This document shows positions 8,520 to 17,447 of a stretch of 64,000 nucleotides of DNA, piece by piece; position 1 is the stretch's first letter, and the number at the start of each line of letters is the position of its first letter. Both the position numbers and the translations under genes were made by a program. This stretch comes from Fontivita pretiosa (GTDB lineage Bacteria; Planctomycetota; Phycisphaerae; Tepidisphaerales; Tepidisphaeraceae): the NCBI RefSeq assembly GCF_050410795.1, contig NZ_CP191258.1:2046001-2110000 (forward strand). The letters run 5' to 3'. Below the pieces are notes generated by a model. The model did no database searches. It saw only the letters and a list, made by a program, of their open reading frames with translations, and was not told the DNA's origin.

Positions 8520-9575
8520 ATGTCGCTCAAATCGCTGATCGCCACTGGAACCAAACTCTGGCTGGATTCGATTGATCCAGACCTGGTCGTGCGGAACCGC
8601 GCCCTGGGCGTCACCGGCGCCACTTCCAACCCCATCATCGTCTCGGACCTGGTCAAGACCGGACGATTCGACGATGAGCTGGCCGAAATGATGGGCGAGG
8701 GTAAGGATGACAGCACCGTGGCGTGGGAGATCACCGATCATCTGGTGCACGAGGCGCAGGAAGTGTTCTGGCCAGTGTGGCTGCAAACGCAGGGCAACGA
8801 CGGGTATGTAAGCTTCGAGCTGGATCCGCTGCTGGAGGACCTGAACAATCCCATCCCCCACGAGCAGCGAGTCCAGCGGTACATCGAGCTGGCCAAACAA
8901 TGGTCCACCGGACACAAGAACCGGATGATCAAGGTTCCCGCAACCGAAGCGGGATTGGCGGCGCTGGAGGAGATCGCCGCCGCCGGCGTTACGATCAACG
9001 TGACCCTGATCTTTTCTCCACGTCAGTACATCGTCGCGCGCGATGCGATCTGGCGCGGCGCCCAGCGGCGGAAAAATGGCCTCAGGGAGTTCAAGAGCGT
9101 CTACAGCATCTTCATCTCCCGGGTTGATGTGTACACGGAGAAATATGTCCCTGAGCTTTCGAAAGATGCCCAGGGAAAAGTCGGCATCGTCAACGCCAAG
9201 AACATCTGGCGGATGAACCAGGAGTTCTGGCGCGACAAAAATACCCCGCTTCAGCAGGAGATCGTCTTTGCCTCGACCGGCAAGAAGCTGGCCTGGCAGC
9301 CGGAGGACTACTACGTCGAGGCACTGGCCGGCAGCGACATCATGACCAACCCCCCGGCGACGAACGAGGCGATCGAGCGCATGAACAAGCAGTACACGCG
9401 CACGATCGACAAGTTCCCGCCCAAACATGTCGTGGACGAGATCGCCCAGAAGGTCGATCAGGCCAAGCTCGAAGCCAAGCTCATGGAAGAGGGCATCGCC
9501 AAGTTCGCCGAGCCCCAGCACGCCCTGTTGAAGCTGATCGCCCAGAAGCGTGCGAGCCTGGCGGCGGCGAACTGA
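8520..9575 (+). CDS. tal: Transaldolase
   Basis: A 351-residue TIM-barrel transaldolase of the pentose phosphate pathway, transferring a dihydroxyacetone unit between sugar phosphates. It shows the N-terminal LGVTGATSNPIIVSD motif and the Schiff-base lysine in NRMIKVPATEAG (K138), followed by NVTLIFSPRQY. GGAAAGGA precedes the ATG. It is divergent from dapL with a 182-nt spacer. The subfamily assignment (exact substrate) cannot be settled from sequence reading. Confidence 0.85.
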   Translation: MSLKSLIATGTKLWLDSIDPDLVVRNRALGVTGATSNPIIVSDLVKTGRFDDELAEMMGEGKDDSTVAWEITDHLVHEAQEVFWPVWLQTQGNDGYVSFELDPLLEDLNNPIPHEQRVQRYIELAKQWSTGHKNRMIKVPATEAGLAALEEIAAAGVTINVTLIFSPRQYIVARDAIWRGAQRRKNGLREFKSVYSIFISRVDVYTEKYVPELSKDAQGKVGIVNAKNIWRMNQEFWRDKNTPLQQEIVFASTGKKLAWQPEDYYVEALAGSDIMTNPPATNEAIERMNKQYTRTIDKFPPKHVVDEIAQKVDQAKLEAKLMEEGIAKFAEPQHALLKLIAQKRASLAAAN

Positions 9576-9641
9576 GCCGGGCAGCGGTCGGGGCCGGGCC
9601 CTGCCCACGCCGCCGCTGCTGCATGCCGGCTCGTTTGCGGT

Positions 9642-10805
9642 ATGCTCAGCAGCATGGCATTCGTGCGAATGGACAGCTCCGATCCAACCGTCAACCCCGG
9701 CTGGACGCTGCCGCCGAGTTTCAGCGACCGCCTCATCGTCTGCGACAGGGACAATCCGCTGGAGGGTCTTCGACGGCTACAGGAGTTGCAATCCCGGCAT
9801 CCGGGTCGGTGGGTGGGCTTCCTCAGTTACGATCTGGGTCAGGTGCTGGAACAGCCCCGTCCCAGCCGCCACAGGCCGATGCTGCCCCTGTACGTATTCG
9901 CGCATGTTGGCCCCGAGCAGCCGAAGTTCGACAGCAAGCTCCAGCTTCCGCGACATCGTCACAGCGACGCCCCGCTGCGAGCCGATTTCACCGCAGACGA
10001 CTATCTGGCAGCGGTCCAGCGCTGCAAGGACTACATCGCCGCCGGAGACATCTATCAGGTCAACCTCTCGCAGCGCTTCACCGTGGGACTGCGCCAGCCG
10101 CCCTGCCAGATCTATCAAAGGCTGATGCAGCGATACCCCGCGTTGTACGGCGGATATCTTGAATTCGGAGACTTTGCGCTGATCTGCAATTCGCCGGAGC
10201 TGTTCCTCCGCGTCCAGCCGCTTCCCGGCGGCGCGCGGCGGATCACCACCCGCCCCATCAAGGGCACCCGACCCCGCGCCCCGGGCATGGATCTGGAGCT
10301 GCGAGACAGCATCAAAGATCAGGCCGAGCTGAACATGATCGTGGACCTGGAGCGCAACGACCTTGGGCGTGTGTGCCGGATCGGCAGCGTGAAGGTCACC
10401 CAGCCGCGGATAATCGAGGCACACCCGACGGTGTATCACGGCGTGGCCACGATTGAAGGCATCCTGCGTCCCGAAGTCACATTCGTGGACCTGCTGTGCG
10501 CCACCTTTCCCGGCGGCAGCATCACCGGCGCGCCCAAGATCCGGGCCATGCAGATCATCGATGAGCTGGAACCGGTGCCGCGCGGACCCTACTGCGGCGC
10601 CATCGGCTACCTCGATGCCGATGGCTCCATGCAGTTCAACATCGCGATCCGAACCATGGTGGTGGCCGATGGACTGGTGCACATCCACGTCGGCGGGGGG
10701 ATCGTCGCCGACTCCGACCCCGCCGCCGAGTACGACGAGACCCTGGTCAAGGCCCGCGCCATGTTCGCCGCTCTTGGGCTGGCGACCCCCGAATCGTGCG
10801 GATGA
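9642..10805 (+). CDS. pabB: Aminodeoxychorismate synthase component I
   Basis: A 387-residue chorismate-binding enzyme. The motif RPIKGTRPRAPG carries the lysine (K207) that marks PabB, where anthranilate synthase has alanine in PIAGT, so this should make 4-amino-4-deoxychorismate for folate. ATFPGGSITGAPKIRAMQII and PYCGAIGYLDADGSMQFNIAIRT are the C-terminal signatures. It is shorter than E. coli PabB (about 450 aa) at the N-terminus. No Shine-Dalgarno is clear; Met codons at 9654 and 9669 are alternatives. The likely PabC partner lies 3.8 kb downstream, after the pectin module. Confidence 0.88.
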   Translation: MLSSMAFVRMDSSDPTVNPGWTLPPSFSDRLIVCDRDNPLEGLRRLQELQSRHPGRWVGFLSYDLGQVLEQPRPSRHRPMLPLYVFAHVGPEQPKFDSKLQLPRHRHSDAPLRADFTADDYLAAVQRCKDYIAAGDIYQVNLSQRFTVGLRQPPCQIYQRLMQRYPALYGGYLEFGDFALICNSPELFLRVQPLPGGARRITTRPIKGTRPRAPGMDLELRDSIKDQAELNMIVDLERNDLGRVCRIGSVKVTQPRIIEAHPTVYHGVATIEGILRPEVTFVDLLCATFPGGSITGAPKIRAMQIIDELEPVPRGPYCGAIGYLDADGSMQFNIAIRTMVVADGLVHIHVGGGIVADSDPAAEYDETLVKARAMFAALGLATPESCG

Positions 10806-10807
10806 TC

Positions 10808-10934
10808 CAAAATCACAAGGCAAAAGCCTGCTGGGCGGCTCGGTCATTCATCAGGGGAGGAACAAAAGGTGCTGTTTTCCAGCCTTGCCCGGGGATCGCC
10901 GCAAGATCACCAGACGATGCCGCAAAATCACCAG
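10808..10934 (+). promoter_or_regulatory. Direct repeats upstream of the pectin module (candidate operator)
   Basis: Two 15-nt copies of CCGCAARATCACCAG start at 10899 and 10920, exactly 21 nt apart (two helical turns), with a single difference. A third, degenerate copy (CAAAATCACAAG) is at 10808-10819. They lie in the 220-nt gap before the pectinesterase start, where a transcription factor could bind in tandem. No regulator gene is adjacent. Confidence 0.4.
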
Positions 10935-11025
10935 CGGGGGTGTGGCAATGCGTGGTACCTTTGAGATGATGGAACAGCGTCGGTGCGGAATGCCAAACCG
11001 CGATGACTCGCGGGGAGGGATCACG

Positions 11026-12075
11026 ATGGCATGGGGCTGGCTGGGCACGATTCGCATCAAGGCCGCGGGCATGGTCGTGCTGGCGGTGGCGCAGGCCGCC
11101 TGCCTGGGGGACGTGCAGATGACGGTGGACAAGTCCGGGGGCGGGCAGTTCACGACGGTTCAGGCCGCAATCAATGCGGTTCCCGCCAACTCGCCGGTGC
11201 GGTACGTGATCAACATCGCGCCGGGCCGCTACAGCGAACAAATTCGTGTTGATAAGCCGAACATCACGCTGCGGGGCACCGGCGGCTCGGCCAGCGCGAC
11301 GGTCCTGACGTACCACGAGACGGCGCAGCCGGGAAATCGCCTGGCCAACGCCAGCGCCGCCGTGCAGGCCAGGGACTTCATCGCCGAGAACCTTACGTTC
11401 GAGAACAGCGCCGGGGACAATCGTGGCGCGGCTCTGGCCATGTATGTCGATGCCGATCGCGCGGTCTTCAACAATGTCCGATTCCTCTCCTGGCAGGATA
11501 CGCTGCGACCCGAGAAGGGCCGGCATTACTTTTTCAACTGCTACATCGAAGGCGATGTGGATTTCATCTACGGCAAGGGGCAGGCGTATTTCGAGAACTG
11601 CACGCTGTATGCCAAAGCAGGCGGATACATCACAGCACAGGGACGCGAGTCGGCAACGGAGACCAACGGTTTCGTCTTCCACCATGCGACGGTCGGCGGG
11701 TCGGCGCCAAACGGCAGCGTCTACCTGGGACGGCCCTGGCAGCCGTACGCGCGGGTGATTTTTCTGGAGAGCTATCTTGGCCCGGTGATCCATCCGAGCG
11801 GGTGGGCAACCTGGTCGGGAGACAATCATCTGACCAGCTACTTCGCCGAGTATGCCAACACGGGTCCTGGCGCCGCAGGCCAGCGCCCGGCATGGACCTA
11901 CAGACTGACCGCAAGCGAGATCGGTGCTTTTTCGATGTCGAGCTGGCTGGCGGGCAGTGACAACTGGAACCCCGCCGCGCTGGTGCCCGAGCCGGGTTTG
12001 GCGTTGCCGGTCTCAGCGCTGTCGATCCTGATGTTCTGTCGCAGGAGCCACGCACCATGGACCATCACCCGATGA
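11026..12075 (+). CDS. Secreted pectinesterase with PEP-CTERM signal
   Basis: A 349-residue carbohydrate esterase family 8 enzyme that demethylates pectin. Catalytic signatures are WQDTLRPEKG (D158), GDVDFIYGKG (D179) and YLGRPWQPYAR (R236), on a beta-helix fold. A signal peptide (IKAAGMVVLAVAQAACLG) and a C-terminal VPEP followed by a hydrophobic stretch and arginines mark PEP-CTERM sorting. The start at 11026 is supported by the GGGGAGGGA Shine-Dalgarno; an earlier in-frame ATG at 10948 lacks one. The stop overlaps the next start as ATGA, so the pectate lyase is probably translationally coupled. Confidence 0.9.
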   Translation: MAWGWLGTIRIKAAGMVVLAVAQAACLGDVQMTVDKSGGGQFTTVQAAINAVPANSPVRYVINIAPGRYSEQIRVDKPNITLRGTGGSASATVLTYHETAQPGNRLANASAAVQARDFIAENLTFENSAGDNRGAALAMYVDADRAVFNNVRFLSWQDTLRPEKGRHYFFNCYIEGDVDFIYGKGQAYFENCTLYAKAGGYITAQGRESATETNGFVFHHATVGGSAPNGSVYLGRPWQPYARVIFLESYLGPVIHPSGWATWSGDNHLTSYFAEYANTGPGAAGQRPAWTYRLTASEIGAFSMSSWLAGSDNWNPAALVPEPGLALPVSALSILMFCRRSHAPWTITR

Positions 12076-14435
12076 GATTCAGTCGAGTTATTCTGGCCGC
12101 GGCCTCGGTCGGCTTGATTGGTTTGCTGCCGCCGCTGACGCCCCGCGCGATCGCGCAGATTCCGGCGTTTCCCGGCGCCGAAGGTCCGGGCGCGACCGCG
12201 ACCGGCGGGCGCTACGGCGACGTCTATCACGTGACCAACCTCGAATTCGACGTCAGCGGCGCGATCCCCGGATCGCTCATGTATGGAATCCGCACCGCAC
12301 CGGCCAGCGGACGAACCATCGTCTTTGACGTCGGAGGCACGATCTATCAGCCCGGCGGAGGCCCCAACTTCTGGTTCCGCGCCAGCAAGGACAACATCAC
12401 CATTGCGGGGCAGACGGCGCCGAGTCCGGGGATCACCATCGCGGGCGTGGGAACCAAGTGGACGGGAAGCAACGTCATCCTGCGCAACATCACCGTTCGC
12501 CCCAACAAGGATCCGGTCAATCCCTCCAGTTACACCTACGACGCGTTCAGCCTCCAGTTGCAAAACTCGATTGTGGATCACGTCACCGCCACATGGTTCA
12601 CCGATGAAGGTATCTCGATTACGGACGCGGGCCGCAACTCCACCATTCAATACACCAGCATCAGTGAGGGATTGAACTACGCCGGTCATGCGTTCGGCTC
12701 GATCATCGCCACCGAAGTGGACGGGGCGCAGTTCTCGTATCATCACAATCTTTACGCGCATAACAACTCGCGCATGCCGCGGCTGGGGAGCGAAGTCGGG
12801 ACCACCGGCGCCGTGCTGAACTGGTCGAACAACGTGATCTACAACTGGCAGAACAAGGCCGGCTATTCCGGCACGGGGCAACCCAGCCGCAGCAATTTCA
12901 TCGGCAATTACTACATCAAGGGCCCCAACAATGGCGTGACCGTCTTCGACGGGGGAGACGACGCCACCTCAGTCGGCTTCACCCAGATCTATCAAAGCAA
13001 GACGGCGGCTCTTGCGAACAAGGCCGACTATGACAGGGATGGCGTTTTGTTCGACGGGGTGGCGTTCGGTCCGGGAGATACGATGTCCAACGGACAGAAG
13101 TATTACGCCGGAAGCACCACCTTCGTGAGCACGCCCTTCACGGTGAATGGCACCGGCACGCCCGAGCTGGCCGACGTGGCGCTGGCGCGGGTGCTGGACT
13201 ACAGTGGAGCCAACTGGCAGAACCGAAATCCGATCGATCAGCGCATTTTCAATTCGGTCCGGACCGGCACGGGCAACATCCTGACCGATCTGAGCACGGG
13301 GATACAGGCCACCGAGTGGGCAACGGTTCTGTCTCAGCGTCCGACCAACGGCATCGCCCCGTTCACCCGCCCGCCCGACTTCGATACCGATCGCGACGGC
13401 ATGCCCAACACCTGGGAGCTCCAGCACGGCTTGAATCCGAATCTCCCCGACAACAACGCAGATTTCGACTCCGACGGGTACACCAATCTGGAAGAGTACA
13501 TCAACCAGTTGGCGGAATGGCCCGCCGCGGCGCCGCTGGTCTTCCTCAACAGCAGCGGTGACGGTCGTTACGCCAGAACAACCAACTGGACGGCAAACTG
13601 GCAGCCGTCGAAGTTCGACACGGCCAAGATCAACAGTGGCAGCGTGACCGTCGATGCAGTGGGACAGCATGCCGGCACCCTGTTGATCGGGAATGACCCG
13701 CTCAGCAGCGGGCGACTGAACGTAACCAGGGGATGGATCAACGTCGCGCATACGCTGTACGTCGGCTCGGCGAGCAGCGGTCAGGGCAGTGTGGTGCTCA
13801 GCGGCGGCAGCCTGCGCGTCGCCAACCTGGCCCGGGTATGGCCGAACGGATCCATCCAGTTCAGCGGCGGGAGCCTGGATCTGACCGGCGGAGCGGCCAT
13901 CTTCGATTACTCCGGCAGCAGTCCCCTGGCCACTCTGCGAGAGCAGATCCTCACTGGCCGAAACGGGGGCACGTGGGACGGCCCGGGCATCAACAGCTCG
14001 CTGGCCGCCATCTCACCGGCCATGGGCATCGGCATCGCCGAAGCCTCGGAGCTGGGCTTCAGCCAATTCGCCGGGCAACTCGTCGACGCCACAACCGTAC
14101 TGATCGCCACCACCTGGCTGGGCGATGCGGACCTTGATGCACGCGTGAACATCGCCGACTTGTATCGGCTGGCCCAGCACTGGCAACTCAGCGGGACTTC
14201 CTGGACAGACGGCGATTTCAACTACGATGGAGTCGTGGACAGCCTGGACCTGGCCATGCTGGCGATGAACTGGCAGCAGGAACCGGCGGCACTGACCCAA
14301 GCCCTGGACGCCTTTGGCTTGCCGCAGGTGAATGTGCCCGAGCCGGCCGGCAGCGTCATGTTGGCCGGCGGGTGTCTGGCCCTCGCCCTGTCGCGCCGCC
14401 GTCGCGTCCGCCATCGCCCGGCGTGGCAGATTTGA
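12072..14435 (+). CDS. Secreted pectate lyase with dockerin-like repeats and PEP-CTERM
   Basis: A 787-residue multidomain enzyme. Order: signal peptide (1 to about 28, ending PRAIA), right-handed beta-helix pectate lyase domain (about 30-440; PGAEGPGATATGGRYG, GQTAPSPGITIAG, HHNLYAHNNSRMPR), a thrombospondin type-3-like Ca motif (DTDRDGMPNTWELQHGLNP), a beta-rich cell-surface stretch, two dockerin-like Ca loops (DADLDARVNIADLYRLA and DFNYDGVVDSLDLAMLA) and a PEP-CTERM end (VPEPAGSVM plus hydrophobic helix and RRRR). It would cleave demethylated pectin made by the upstream esterase. The start at 12072 gives an ATGA overlap with that gene; an ATG at 12057 is the alternative. Confidence 0.85.
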   Translation: MRFSRVILAAASVGLIGLLPPLTPRAIAQIPAFPGAEGPGATATGGRYGDVYHVTNLEFDVSGAIPGSLMYGIRTAPASGRTIVFDVGGTIYQPGGGPNFWFRASKDNITIAGQTAPSPGITIAGVGTKWTGSNVILRNITVRPNKDPVNPSSYTYDAFSLQLQNSIVDHVTATWFTDEGISITDAGRNSTIQYTSISEGLNYAGHAFGSIIATEVDGAQFSYHHNLYAHNNSRMPRLGSEVGTTGAVLNWSNNVIYNWQNKAGYSGTGQPSRSNFIGNYYIKGPNNGVTVFDGGDDATSVGFTQIYQSKTAALANKADYDRDGVLFDGVAFGPGDTMSNGQKYYAGSTTFVSTPFTVNGTGTPELADVALARVLDYSGANWQNRNPIDQRIFNSVRTGTGNILTDLSTGIQATEWATVLSQRPTNGIAPFTRPPDFDTDRDGMPNTWELQHGLNPNLPDNNADFDSDGYTNLEEYINQLAEWPAAAPLVFLNSSGDGRYARTTNWTANWQPSKFDTAKINSGSVTVDAVGQHAGTLLIGNDPLSSGRLNVTRGWINVAHTLYVGSASSGQGSVVLSGGSLRVANLARVWPNGSIQFSGGSLDLTGGAAIFDYSGSSPLATLREQILTGRNGGTWDGPGINSSLAAISPAMGIGIAEASELGFSQFAGQLVDATTVLIATTWLGDADLDARVNIADLYRLAQHWQLSGTSWTDGDFNYDGVVDSLDLAMLAMNWQQEPAALTQALDAFGLPQVNVPEPAGSVMLAGGCLALALSRRRRVRHRPAWQI

Positions 14436-14472
14436 TCGCTTCGGGCACAGGACCACGACGGTCTGCCTCGCG

Positions 14473-14493
14473 GGCCGCCCGTTGCGGGCGGCC
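14473..14493 (+). terminator. GC hairpin after pectate lyase
   Basis: Perfect 9-bp stem GGCCGCCCG/CGGGCGGCC with a TTG loop, 38 nt after the pectate lyase stop. No T-tract follows, so it is a terminator-like or 3'-stabilising hairpin rather than a textbook intrinsic terminator. Confidence 0.45.
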
Positions 14494-14647
14494 ATCGCAT
14501 TGGTGCAGACGCCCGTGACGTGAATCAAACCCCTGCCGCAATTGCATCGCAGGCTGGGGCTGGCATCCCCGTCCCGCCGACTCGCAATTGCTCCCGCTTT
14601 ACCACCAGCACTTCATCCTGGCGCCCCAGGCGGTTACCATCGGGCGG

Positions 14648-15556
14648 ATGTCCTGCGTATGGCTCAACGGCGCCTTCGTCGAAGAATCCACCGCGACCAT
14701 CTCGTTGCGCGACACGGGGCTGCTGCACGGGGCCGGCGTGTTCACCACCATGCGCAGCTACGGCGGGCGGGTCTTTCGCCTCGAGCAGCACCTTCGCCGC
14801 CTGCGCGACTCCTGCGAGGCTCTGTTCATCCCGCTGATGTATCGGGACGAGCAGCTCATCGCCGCCACCCGCGAGTTGCTTGACCGAAATGCCCTGCGCG
14901 ACGCCCGGCTGCGCCTGACGGTCACGCGCGGGCAGGCGACGCAGGATCCGGTTCACGGGATGAGGCTGGAGCCCAACGTGTTCCTCACCGCCACGCAGTT
15001 CGAGCCGTATCCCGAGGAGTATTACCGTCGCGGCATGACGGTGGTGCTGCTGGATGAGCAGAAGCTCAACCCCTACGACATTCAGGCGGGGCACAAGACA
15101 TTGAACTACCTGTCGCGGCTGTCGGCGTTGCGTCATGCCGCCAGTCGCGGCGGCGGCGAGGCGCTGTGGTTCAACGTCCACAACTACCTCCAGTCCGGCA
15201 GCATCAGCAACGTCTTTGTGGTTAGAAACGGCACGCTGCTGACTCCGCCCACGCCCAGGGAAATGCAGGACCCGGCCGTGCGTGACGCAATGGCATATCC
15301 CAAAAGCGCCGTACTGCCCGGGATCATGCGAAGCGCGGTGATCGACGCGGCGCGCGAGGCAGGCATCGAGCTGAAGCTGGCCTCGATCGATGTCAATGCT
15401 TTGCTCGAAGCCGACGAGGTCTTCCTGACTAACTCGATTATGCAGATCATGCCGGTGTGCCGGATCGAGCGCCGCGCCATTGGCCCGGACAGGCCCGGGC
15501 CGATCACGCAGGATTTGTCGCAGCGGGTGCAGCGGCAGATCGCCGAAACTGCCTGA
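14648..15556 (+). CDS. pabC: Class IV aminotransferase, probable aminodeoxychorismate lyase
   Basis: A 302-residue fold-type IV PLP enzyme. Signatures: VWLNGAFVEESTATISLRDTG, FRLEQHLRRL, the PLP lysine in QAGHKTLNYLSRLSAL, and EADEVFLTNSIMQIMPV near the C-terminus. The family includes branched-chain aminotransferases, D-amino acid aminotransferases and 4-amino-4-deoxychorismate lyase. The length and the nearby pabB favour PabC, which makes p-aminobenzoate, but this is context-based. The Met at SCVWLNG is chosen as the family start. Confidence 0.75.
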   Translation: MSCVWLNGAFVEESTATISLRDTGLLHGAGVFTTMRSYGGRVFRLEQHLRRLRDSCEALFIPLMYRDEQLIAATRELLDRNALRDARLRLTVTRGQATQDPVHGMRLEPNVFLTATQFEPYPEEYYRRGMTVVLLDEQKLNPYDIQAGHKTLNYLSRLSALRHAASRGGGEALWFNVHNYLQSGSISNVFVVRNGTLLTPPTPREMQDPAVRDAMAYPKSAVLPGIMRSAVIDAAREAGIELKLASIDVNALLEADEVFLTNSIMQIMPVCRIERRAIGPDRPGPITQDLSQRVQRQIAETA

Positions 15557-15602
15557 AAAGCGCCGCGCTTGCGGGGCCTGTTAACTGCAATTCCGGCAAC
15601 CG

Positions 15603-15619
15603 CCTGCCAGCGTGGCAGG
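15603..15619 (+). repeat. Short hairpin after the PabC-like gene
   Basis: CCTGCCA/TGGCAGG, a 7-bp perfect stem with a 3-nt loop, 46 nt after the PabC-like stop codon. It could end that transcript, but no T-run follows immediately. Confidence 0.35.
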
Positions 15620-15681
15620 TGGGCTTATCGACCCTGGTTTCCCAAGTCGTTTTACTTCAGAAGGTTGCAACTGTCACGTTC

Positions 15682-15696
15682 TGGCACCGACTTTGC
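15682..15696 (+). promoter_or_regulatory. Sigma54-like -24/-12 promoter before the hsp20 run
   Basis: TGGCAC-N5-TTGC on the plus strand: GG and GC are separated by exactly 10 nt, as sigma54 holoenzyme requires, and both conserved blocks match the consensus. A start about 12 nt downstream would leave an 80-nt leader before the first hsp20 Shine-Dalgarno. No enhancer-binding protein gene is in the window. Confidence 0.45.
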
Positions 15697-15790
15697 GCAA
15701 CTGCGGTCTGGACCGCTGTCGTCAAGCGGTTGGATGGTCTGTGCAACAACGCACCAGCACCCGATCAGGCACCAGAAAGGAGGCTTTGAC

Positions 15791-16228
15791 ATGCTGGCTC
15801 GCTTGCTCAACGACTTCTCGCCGCTCACCAGGCTCCACAACGAGATGAACCGCCTGCTTGAGGATTTCTTTGAGGACCTGCCCACAGTCCGGTCCTTTGG
15901 CGCAGGCTATCCGGCGGTCAATCTGTGGGAGGACGCCGATCAGGCTTATCTGGAATGCGAACTGCCGGGCATGAGCATGGACGATGTGGAGGTCTACGTC
16001 ACCGGCAACGAGGTGACCATCAGCGGGCAGCGCAAGATCGCCGACCACCCGCAGGCCAACTGGCATCGCCGTGAACGCACCTCCGGTCGCTTCTCCCGCA
16101 CGCTGAGCCTGCCGTGGGAGATCGACGCCGACAAGGTGCAGGCCAAGCTCCAGGACGGCGTGCTCACCGTCACGCTGCCCAAGTGCGAATCGTGCAAGCC
16201 CAAGAAGGTCCAGGTGCAGGCGGCGTGA
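15791..16228 (+). CDS. Small heat-shock protein (Hsp20), first of three
   Basis: A 145-residue alpha-crystallin-type holdase. After an N-terminal amphipathic region (LARLLNDFSPLTRLHNEMNR), the crystallin domain spans about 38-140 with AYLECELPGM, the GxLTVTLPK strand (DGVLTVTLPK) and a short tail. A near-perfect Shine-Dalgarno AAAGGAGG lies 7 nt before the ATG, which settles the start. It leads three hsp20 genes of different length on the same strand. Confidence 0.93.
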   Translation: MLARLLNDFSPLTRLHNEMNRLLEDFFEDLPTVRSFGAGYPAVNLWEDADQAYLECELPGMSMDDVEVYVTGNEVTISGQRKIADHPQANWHRRERTSGRFSRTLSLPWEIDADKVQAKLQDGVLTVTLPKCESCKPKKVQVQAA

Positions 16229-16325
16229 ATCGATTTGCGGTTTCTGATTCTCAGCCCGCCACTGGACGGACTGAAATCAACAGTCTCTAGCCAACGATCG
16301 CAAACGAACAAACGGAGGTCGCACC

Positions 16326-16724
16326 ATGAAACCCACGGGCATTCAAAAGCAGCCGACTTCTGCCACCGGCACGCCGGAGAGAATTGATCAGGCTCCAGTC
16401 TATACTCCGCTGGTGGACATCATCGAAACCAACGATGCATTCATCTTCCAGGCCGACCTGCCGGGCGTGAAGCCGGGAGATATCGACATCTCGTTTGAAA
16501 ATGGAGTGCTCACCATCGAAGGGCGCGTCCAGCCCAGACAAAAGCCGGATCAGCAGTACGTCTGGCAGGAATATGGCGTTGGGAACTTCTATCGTCAGTT
16601 CACACTCGATACTCCTGTCAATGTGGATCAGATCCGCGCCGAACTGAAAAACGGGGAGTTGACGCTGACGGTACCCAAGGCCGAGCACGCACGGACGCGC
16701 AAGATCGAGATCAAGGCCGGCTGA
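16326..16724 (+). CDS. Small heat-shock protein (Hsp20), second of three
   Basis: A 132-residue Hsp20 with the crystallin domain over about 30-130: VDIIETNDAFIFQADLPGVK, GVLTIEGRV and the closing NGELTLTVPKAE. Its N-terminal arm is short and lacks the amphipathic start of the first copy, so oligomer size may differ. GGAGGT lies 6 nt before the ATG. It follows the first hsp20 by 97 nt. Confidence 0.93.
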   Translation: MKPTGIQKQPTSATGTPERIDQAPVYTPLVDIIETNDAFIFQADLPGVKPGDIDISFENGVLTIEGRVQPRQKPDQQYVWQEYGVGNFYRQFTLDTPVNVDQIRAELKNGELTLTVPKAEHARTRKIEIKAG

Positions 16725-16847
16725 ACGAAACGCTGGACGTGCCTGCAACAGTTGCCGTTTCACGCGGCGTGGTCGCGGCCGCGCCGACCACGCCGCTGTC
16801 TGATCTTCCCGACCCCCTTTGTGCCGCTGAATGATGGAGGTCCGATC

Positions 16848-17387
16848 ATGAACCTGATCAAACGATGGAGAGGACACGACGAGCCTCGCGGCGGCCAGCC
16901 TGTCGTCCGCCGAAAAGAACGCGAGGATGACTGGGGACTGTCACGCCTGCGCGAAGAGATGGACAGGGCCTTCGAGCGCGTCTGGCGGGAATTTGGTCGT
17001 GGGTGGCCTGCCTCGACGCTGGCCCGTATGCCAACATTGCTCAGCCGCTTCCCCGGCCTGGCAGAATGGCCCGCCATCGACATGGCCGAGGATGAGAAGA
17101 ATCTCACCCTGCGTGTTGATGTGCCGGGGCTGGAGCCCAGGGACCTGGACATCGAGGTCTCCGGGAACCTGCTGACCATCCGCGGACAGCGCGAGGATGA
17201 ATGGTCACAGACTCGAGCCGGCGTCTACCGCCGCGAACGCCGCTCCGGCAGCTTCATGCGAACGATCACTCTGCCCAACTACGTCGATCCCGACAAGGTC
17301 CAGGCCAAGTATGACAAGGGCATCCTGACGATCACGATTCCCAAAATCCCCGGCAAAGAGCCGAAGCGCGTCAAGGTGACGAGCTGA
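16848..17387 (+). CDS. Small heat-shock protein (Hsp20), third of three
   Basis: A 179-residue Hsp20, the longest of the three because of a charged N-terminal arm (MNLIKRWRGHDEPRGGQPV). The crystallin domain begins near residue 75 (WPAIDMAEDEKNLTLRVDVP) and ends with KGILTITIPKIP. GGAGGT lies 6 nt before the chosen ATG; the frame stays open upstream but has no family-like sequence. It ends the run; an inverted repeat follows. Confidence 0.93.
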   Translation: MNLIKRWRGHDEPRGGQPVVRRKEREDDWGLSRLREEMDRAFERVWREFGRGWPASTLARMPTLLSRFPGLAEWPAIDMAEDEKNLTLRVDVPGLEPRDLDIEVSGNLLTIRGQREDEWSQTRAGVYRRERRSGSFMRTITLPNYVDPDKVQAKYDKGILTITIPKIPGKEPKRVKVTS

Positions 17388-17406
17388 GCTGACCGCCGAA
17401 CGCGAC

Positions 17407-17447
17407 ATGCCGCATGCCAAACCAGACGCTCGTTTGGCATTCGGCAT
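17407..17447. repeat. Inverted repeat between convergent hsp20 and amidase genes
   Basis: 16-nt arms 17407-17422 and 17432-17447 pair with one mismatch around a 9-nt loop; the inner nine pairs (ATGCCAAAC/GTTTGGCAT) are perfect. It lies 19 nt after the third hsp20 stop and may work as a bidirectional terminator or transcript-end hairpin, although there is no T-tract. Confidence 0.55.

Noticed and set aside
12283..12675. Small frame inside the pectate lyase gene
   Set aside because: Low-complexity shadow frame; the host frame has clear family motifs.
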